Shown here in pieces: positions 59,927-64,000 of a stretch of DNA of 64,000 bases. This DNA comes from Botryobacter ruber (GTDB lineage Bacteria; Bacteroidota; Bacteroidia; Cytophagales; Hymenobacteraceae), in the NCBI RefSeq assembly GCF_003347595.2, contig NZ_QCZK02000016.1, positions 27,722 to 91,721 of the forward strand, read 5' to 3'. The notes beneath the pieces are model-generated. The model was not told the DNA's origin. It saw nothing but the letters and a program-made list of their open reading frames with translations, and ran no database searches. The position numbers and the translations under genes were made by a program. Within the stretch, counting starts at the first letter, position 1, and every line of letters begins with the position of its first letter.

Positions 59927-59985
59927 AGCAATACAAACAGAAAGGGATACTGTGTAGCACAGTATCCCTTTCTGTTTGTATTGCT
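59927..59985. terminator. Perfect 28-bp inverted repeat between convergent genes
   Basis: Arms 59927-59954 and 59958-59985 are exactly complementary (28 bp), loop TAG. Much longer than a usual terminator. It contains AAACAGAAAGGGATACTGTG, giving a TTTCTGTTT-type U-rich outer part on both strands, so it can serve both genes. Confidence 0.8.
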
Positions 59986-59994
59986 GGTTATCCC

Positions 59995-60381
59995 TTACAA
60001 TGTCTTAATCTCGATTTCTTTCGGATTATTGGCTGCATCATGGTACGGTAGCCGTATCTGCAAAGCGCTTTCCTGGTGTACCGCTTCAATGCCTGTTACA
60101 TCGACCTCCGGAGGCAGTACAAATGTCTGCGCAAAGAGCGGAACGCCCACCCCTGACTTTTCCTGGTTCTGCAACACCGACATAATGCTTAGCTGGTTGT
60201 TGTGCAGCAACACTTTAAATGCCTCCGGAATAACGCCTGCCGCCTTCACCTGGATAACGGCACCTTTCCTGTATTTTTTTACTTCTACGTATGTTTCGCT
60301 TATACCACCACCTACTGTATTCAGCAGATCGATGTGCTGCGCAATATTGCGTAAGAATTCTTTATCTTTTATAAGTTTCAT
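59995..60381 (-). CDS. Hsp20/alpha-crystallin-like protein
   Basis: 128 residues. N-terminal helix (LIKDKEFLRNIAQHIDLLNT) then a beta sandwich: TYVEVKKYRKGAVIQVKAAG, VIPEAFKVLLHNNQLSIMSV, AQTFVLPPEVDVTGIEAVHQ, and ALQIRLPY with a terminal IEIKTL. The order VIxxAF, LPPxVD, LxIxLP corresponds to the alpha-crystallin domain with the LxIxLP edge strand, though the usual GVL motif is not clear. A divergent small heat-shock-like holdase is the best guess. Confidence 0.62.
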   Translation of the reverse strand: MKLIKDKEFLRNIAQHIDLLNTVGGGISETYVEVKKYRKGAVIQVKAAGVIPEAFKVLLHNNQLSIMSVLQNQEKSGVGVPLFAQTFVLPPEVDVTGIEAVHQESALQIRLPYHDAANNPKEIEIKTL

Positions 60382-60653
60382 TTCGATCTCCTCTTTCTTG
60401 TTCGTGTACCCTATTGCAAATCAGGTGCCATACTCTTTTGCACTTCTTTTTGCATTTCAGGCATCTTACAATAAGTCAATTTGGCTTATTCTAATGCTTA
60501 TCACGAATAAACAGGGTCAATATGGCAGTTTTCGGCGAAAATAAGCAAACGGGTACTGTAAAAACAGGAACCCAGGAAGGTGGTGGAGCAGGCAAGCAAA
60601 AAACCATGCCGGGTGCACTACGTAGGGTTTACTACAAACCAATAACTATAACT

Positions 60654-61280
60654 ATGAAAAAAAGTAGTATACTCATTTTAATTAGCTTCGGCTTTACAGT
60701 TGCCTGCAACGATCCGAAGGGCGAGGTTGAGAATGATTCTCTGGCTGATGCCACCGCAGATACAGCCGTTATGTATCCTGATGAACGCGGAAGAATAGAG
60801 GCGGACGCCGTAGAAATAAAAGATGTAGGAGAGGATTTCTGGAATAACATTAACTGGGAAGCCCCCGTAGTGGAAGACCCCGACCTGCAGGGCTCCGACA
60901 TAGAGAAGCGGGAAGAGAAAGAGTACAATATTTATTCTATGGATGACCGCCTGCTGTTTGATACCGACAAGGCGCAGATCAGGCCGGAGGGCGAGAAGAA
61001 ACTGCAGCAGATAGCTGACGAAATAAAAAGCCTTCCCCAACAGAAGCAACTCCGCATTTTTGGCCATGCCGATGCCCGTGCCAGCAACGAGTACAACAAA
61101 GAGCTTTCTGCTGAACGTGCCAATGCCGTTAAAAACTGGCTTACCGAAAAAGGAGGCATAGCAGGAGAACGTATATCCATAGAGCCAATGGGCGAAACTG
61201 CCCCCAGAGCTACAAACGAAACCGCTAAAGGCCGGCAGCTCAACCGCCGCGTTGCGGTAGTAGTAGTAACACGGGAATAA
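60654..61280 (+). CDS. OmpA-family peptidoglycan-binding lipoprotein
   Basis: 208 residues from ATG at 60654. Lipobox FTVAC (Cys about residue 18), an acidic linker (SLADATADTAVMYPDERGRI), and an OmpA domain (about 95-208): LLFDTDKAQIRPEGEKKLQQ, LRIFGHADARASNEYNKELS, ERANAVKNWLTEKGG and TAKGRQLNRRVAVVVV. The conserved Asp and Arg that bind diaminopimelate (NKELSAERA, GRQLNRRV) are present. Anchors the outer membrane to peptidoglycan (Pal-like). Terminator at 61306. Confidence 0.87.
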   Translation: MKKSSILILISFGFTVACNDPKGEVENDSLADATADTAVMYPDERGRIEADAVEIKDVGEDFWNNINWEAPVVEDPDLQGSDIEKREEKEYNIYSMDDRLLFDTDKAQIRPEGEKKLQQIADEIKSLPQQKQLRIFGHADARASNEYNKELSAERANAVKNWLTEKGGIAGERISIEPMGETAPRATNETAKGRQLNRRVAVVVVTRE

Positions 61281-61305
61281 CAGAGGCTATAAGCTGTACC
61301 TGCAT

Positions 61306-61353
61306 AACCTGAGCGGCTGTCTGTAATCCAGGATAGCCGCTCAGGTTGTTTCT
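61306..61353 (+). terminator. Terminator after the OmpA-family gene
   Basis: A 16-bp stem (61306-61321 with 61332-61347, one G-U pair) and 10-base loop, followed by GTTTC; the U tract is short. Confidence 0.6.
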
Positions 61354-61515
61354 TGATGCTGTTGTTTTTGCCTGGGAAGGGGCGATGCGGCAGCTACTTT
61401 CACTTTTTAGATAAATATTTGTCTCTCTTGTTTTATATTTCCAATATCTGTACTACCTTGGGCGGGTGATATCTTAGAAAATTATTGTTTCCATCTTCGG
61501 GATATCTGGATTTTT

Positions 61516-61923
61516 ATGATGCAAGTATATTTTCAGAATAGCTTTATCAGCCTTACCTACGATTTAGAACTGCAGTTGGGTATTGCCAGATGGAGAGGAC
61601 ACCTGCGGGGCCCGGAATTAAGAGAAGCTTATATGTTGTGCCAGGAACTGGTAGACCGTTATGCACTAACGCGCTGGCTGGCCGATGACCGGAAGATGCA
61701 ATCAATCGACCCCGTCGACCTGGAATGGAGCCTCCAGGTAATTGTACCGCAAATTGCCGCCAGTTCGATCCTGCGTATGGCCCGGCTACCCTCCTTCTCC
61801 GAGGAGAACCGTGAAGCAGTAGACATGATGATAGACAAAGGACACAGCTATGACATGGACCTGGCTTTCCGGGACTTCCTGGATGAGCAGGAGGCGATGG
61901 AGTGGCTGCTGAAGCCTTTTTAA
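61516..61923 (+). CDS. SpoIIAA/STAS-like paralog A
   Basis: 135 residues. MMQVYFQNSFISLTYDLELQ, then LGIARWRGHLRGPELREAYM, LCQELVDRYALTRWLADDRK, VDLEWSLQVIVPQIAASSIL and a terminal FLDEQEAMEWLLKPF. Strand-helix-strand layout of SpoIIAA/STAS-like proteins. It is clearly homologous to the gene at 62341 (roughly 60 percent by eye) and, more distantly, to 8886. Function unknown. A short hairpin precedes its ATG at 61468-61506. Tandem duplication with the next gene, separated by 417 bases that contain two WW30 copies. Confidence 0.65.
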   Translation: MMQVYFQNSFISLTYDLELQLGIARWRGHLRGPELREAYMLCQELVDRYALTRWLADDRKMQSIDPVDLEWSLQVIVPQIAASSILRMARLPSFSEENREAVDMMIDKGHSYDMDLAFRDFLDEQEAMEWLLKPF

Positions 61924-61991
61924 GTTAAGCAGCAGAAGATGGCGCACCTTAGCTGTTAAGCTGCCTCTCTGTTGTATATACACCGGAAAGC

Positions 61992-62027
61992 ATCTGCACC
62001 TCCCTCCATAGCCTTTGCTCCTGCTTT
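61992..62027 (-). repeat. WW30 dispersed repeat, copy 21
   Basis: CTGCACCTCCCTCCATAGCC then TTTGCTCCTGC. Minus-strand frame: EQRLWREVQM. Confidence 0.58.
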
Positions 62028-62062
62028 GTAAGCAGAGCCGCATTCTTTTTGCTGTTGCGGGC

Positions 62063-62097
62063 CTGCTGTACCTGCCACCACAGTCTCTGCTCCAGCC
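62063..62097 (-). repeat. WW30 dispersed repeat, copy 22
   Basis: CTGCTGTACCTGCCACCACA then GTCTCTGCTCC, 36 bases past copy 21 in the same orientation. Minus-strand frame: EQRLWWQVQQA. Confidence 0.7.
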
Positions 62098-62340
62098 AGC
62101 AATGGCGGCTGGCAAACCGAAACCGGCTAAAACATAACAGGGGCTACAAGGCTTTCCCCCGTACAAAGCAGCTGCCTGTAGAAGTGTTATTTGATCCTGT
62201 ATCTGCCAGGCACGGTTGGCATTTCTTGCTGTATTAGAAATAATTTACCCCGGCTATTTTATATTTCCGGCAACAGTACTATCTTAGAAAGATGGTATCC
62301 GAGAAGTTTTTTACTTCTATAATCGGGATACCAGGCACTT

Positions 62341-62748
62341 ATGAAGCAAGTATACTTTCAGAACAGCTTTATCTGCATTTCCCATGACAGGCAAGCTCAG
62401 TTAGGAATTGCCAAATGGAACGGACACCTGCAAGGGGCGGAACTAAGAGAAACCTTCCTGCTTTGCCTGGACCTGATTGACCGTTACTCCTTAACCCGCT
62501 GGCTGGCCGACGATCGCCTGATGCAGGCCATAGAACCCACCGACCTGGAGTGGACCCTCCAGGTATTCATCCCCCGGCTGGCTGAATCTTCGCTGCTGCG
62601 CATGGCCCGTTTGCCTTCGCAATACGAGGAAAATAATGAAGCGGTAGAGCTAATGATAAACAAAGGACAAAACTATACCGTCGACCTGGTCCACCGCACC
62701 TTCCAGGAGGAGCAGGAGGCGATGGAGTGGCTGCTGGGGCCGTTGTAG
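62341..62748 (+). CDS. SpoIIAA/STAS-like paralog B
   Basis: 135 residues, same length as paralog A: MKQVYFQNSFICISHDRQAQ, LGIAKWNGHLQGAELRETFL, LCLDLIDRYSLTRWLADDRL, LEWTLQVFIPRLAESSLLRM and FQEEQEAMEWLLGPL. The best-conserved block is RWLADDR, with the preceding Asp-Arg-Tyr. Both copies keep an open frame and similar leaders, so both are probably functional. Role unknown; SpoIIAA-like proteins act as regulators by protein contact. Confidence 0.65.
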   Translation: MKQVYFQNSFICISHDRQAQLGIAKWNGHLQGAELRETFLLCLDLIDRYSLTRWLADDRLMQAIEPTDLEWTLQVFIPRLAESSLLRMARLPSQYEENNEAVELMINKGQNYTVDLVHRTFQEEQEAMEWLLGPL

Positions 62749-62889
62749 GGGGTAAGGCTGCGGCAGGAGGTGTACAAGACTGAAATATGTAAAGCGTGAG
62801 GTAAATCTTTTTATGTCGTTGTGAGACTCATAATCTTTATCTTACTACAACAACCGTTTGTTATTATAAACTCACAAGAATCAGCTAGT

Positions 62890-63288
62890 ATGAAAAGAAT
62901 AACAGGTTTAAGTTTGATAGTGGTGATAATCTCTGCTATCGTATTTCTCACAGGTTTCCAAAATTCAAAGAAAGAACCAATGCGACACATTGTAGTTTTT
63001 AAGTACAAGCCTAGTGCTACCCCTGAACAGATCGACCAGGTAACCAAAGCTTTTAGCGGATTGAAGGATAAAATTCCGGGTATTATAGCTTTCGAGCACG
63101 GGATTAACGACAGCCCCGAAAATAAGAACCTTGGCTTTACGCATGTGTACCAGCTTACCTTTACAGATGCCGCCACCCGCGATGCGTATCTGCCACACCC
63201 GGAACACAAGAAGTTCGGTCAGCTACTGGGGCAACTAAAGGTTGTGGAGGATGTTTTTGTGGTGGATTATGCGCCGGTAGGGGAGTAA
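62890..63288 (+). CDS. Dabb-family (stress-responsive alpha/beta barrel) protein
   Basis: 132 residues from ATG at 62890. An N-terminal hydrophobic signal or anchor (LIVVIISAIVFLTGFQ), then a Dabb domain: MRHIVVFKYKPSATPEQIDQ, VTKAFSGLKDKIPGIIAFEH, NKNLGFTHVYQLTFTDAATR, AYLPHPEHKKFGQLLGQLKV and a terminal VFVVDYAP. The conserved H of HPEHKKF is present. A secreted or membrane-tethered Dabb protein; substrate unknown. A bidirectional terminator follows. Confidence 0.82.
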   Translation: MKRITGLSLIVVIISAIVFLTGFQNSKKEPMRHIVVFKYKPSATPEQIDQVTKAFSGLKDKIPGIIAFEHGINDSPENKNLGFTHVYQLTFTDAATRDAYLPHPEHKKFGQLLGQLKVVEDVFVVDYAPVGE

Positions 63289-63363
63289 TCTTTTAGCTGA
63301 GGCCTCTGGAACAGACGCTCGTAGCGTGCGCAGCTCCTGCAAGTCTTTGGAGCAAGTGGTATT

Positions 63364-63396
63364 AAAAAGCGAGAGCAACTTTACTCTCGCTTTTAT
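63364..63396. terminator. Bidirectional terminator
   Basis: An 11-bp perfect stem AAAAGCGAGAG (63365-63375) with 63384-63394, loop CAACTTTA, A and T tracts on the outside. Between the Dabb gene and the convergent gene ending at 63397. Confidence 0.8.
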
Positions 63397-63891
63397 TTAT
63401 GTTAAACCTAGTATGTTCAGAATGAAGGTGCCAAGTGAGAAATAATCTGAAAGTGATTTTATAGAAACACTTATAAATTCTTTCCCAATCATGCCGGCAA
63501 GGAATAAAAGTGGTGATAAAAGAAAGGTCCTTTTTAAGAGAGTAAAACTTAGTCCGTGAATACTAATAAAACTTGTTGCAACCTTTAGCTTATCATTAGA
63601 TGCTAACAACAACAGCTCCGAAATTATCTTTACCTTTTGTTGTGTAGACATCCATAGTAACTGATGGCTACCATCTTCATAGGCCTTTGCCTCCTCATGT
63701 CCAGGAATAGCATTTCCAATAGCAATATTATTACGTCTGGTTAGTGATAACAATTTACCGTTATCCGAGCTTATCTCGTAATCTGAAGTGTATATCAGCT
63801 CTATAATTTTTGATAAATCATACTTATTAGCATCTTCGATGCTTACTGGCTTGCCATTGAGAATTCTATATCTGGCACCATTAGTGTCCAA
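63397..63891 (-). CDS. Hypothetical protein with C-terminal membrane helix
   Basis: 164 residues if the TTG at 63891 is used; an in-frame stop lies just upstream and no ATG occurs for about 80 codons. N-terminal soluble part ARYRILNGKPVSIEDANKYD, LSKIIELIYTSDYEISSDNG; one or two hydrophobic helices near residues 123-140 (TFLLSPLLFLAGMIGKEFIS) and 150-164. No family recognised. Lower GC than its neighbours. The end is sharp at a shared terminator, but the start is uncertain and the gene may be truncated. Confidence 0.45.
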   Translation of the reverse strand: MDTNGARYRILNGKPVSIEDANKYDLSKIIELIYTSDYEISSDNGKLLSLTRRNNIAIGNAIPGHEEAKAYEDGSHQLLWMSTQQKVKIISELLLLASNDKLKVATSFISIHGLSFTLLKRTFLLSPLLFLAGMIGKEFISVSIKSLSDYFSLGTFILNILGLT

Positions 63892-64000
63892 GTATAATTA
63901 AAAGGTTTTCAATTGGTTACAAATGTTATTTTCCGGCATTTGTATTTGTGTGTTGTTAAGTAGTTGATTAAGAGGTGTTTTTTCAAAAGCAGAGATAGAG

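Larger units (their letters stand above)
61924..62340. other. Intergenic region between SpoIIAA-like paralogs
   Basis: 417 bases with WW30 copies 21 and 22 and, near the right end, a leader resembling the one before paralog A: TTTTATATTTCC, GTACTATCTTAG, and a hairpin at 62294-62332 ending eight bases before the ATG. Confidence 0.55.

Noticed and set aside
60575..60600. GGTGGTGGAGCAGGC stretch resembling WW30
   Set aside because: Matches only the GGTGG core; the rest does not align. The same applies to 62745-62775, 58497-58520 and 35195-35235, left out of the copy count.
61468..62332. Compensatory base change between the leader hairpins of the two SpoIIAA-like genes
   Set aside because: The A-T to G-C change looks compensatory, but the left arms occupy non-homologous positions, so it is not valid covariation.
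1..64000. CRISPR array or phage/transposon genes
   Set aside because: No regularly spaced direct repeats with unique spacers, and no Cas, integrase or transposase frame. Dispersed WW30 copies are not regularly spaced.

Overview
The window reads as a chromosomal segment of a Bacteroidota bacterium, most likely Cytophagales/Hymenobacteraceae (Pontibacter-, Rufibacter- or Adhaeribacter-like). I cannot fix the genus without a database. The grounds are: four secreted proteins ending in type IX secretion (T9SS) sorting domains, a TonB-dependent receptor with a carboxypeptidase-like N-terminal domain, several promoters with the Bacteroidota -7 element TAnnTTTG, few Shine-Dalgarno sequences, a DUF4783-type protein, and the Bacteroidota type of mreBCD-mrdA-rodA operon. 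Coding density is ordinary and most genes are housekeeping or envelope genes.

Layout. 1-8.5 kb is a nitrate/nitrite uptake locus. A NarL-type regulator (cut by the window edge), a NIT/PilJ-type sensor kinase and a TrpD2-like protein run leftward. An AlgE-like porin and an NrtA-NrtB-NrtD-type ABC transporter run rightward. 9.5-18 kb holds two large paralogous secreted pectate-lyase-like proteins in tandem. 18-34 kb is mixed: a zinc phospholipase C-like protein, a FemAB-like acyltransferase, a histidine kinase, a TonB receptor, an SDR, a lipocalin, a GNAT, YajQ, TerC, an M28 peptidase and a T9SS protein. 34.6-41.4 kb has a TrmH-type methyltransferase, mutS, tRNA-Gly and tRNA-Leu, a higBA toxin-antitoxin pair and a lysR-yeiH pair. 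41.8-47.4 kb is the rod-shape operon. 47.7-64 kb has an M43 protease, gpmI, nadC, a methyltransferase, a ZIP transporter, RlpA, an OmpA-type lipoprotein, a tandem pair of SpoIIAA-like paralogs and many small proteins.

The most unusual content is between genes. (i) A short repeat of about 30-36 bp, called WW30 here, occurs about 22 times in both orientations. It nearly always lies a few tens of bases after a stop codon, and one frame reads approximately EEQRLWWQVQQ. (ii) Larger composite repeats are fused to the 3' ends of yajQ, the TrmH-type gene, yeiH and rodA. They contain hairpins and AATCCTG..TCAGACAA motifs, and each has a WW30 copy beside or inside it. (iii) Four GGACA/TGTCC palindromes stand in a row in front of mutS. 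(iv) A minus-strand terminator-like hairpin lies in the divergent regulatory region of the nitrate locus. (v) A perfect 28-bp inverted repeat lies between two convergent genes.
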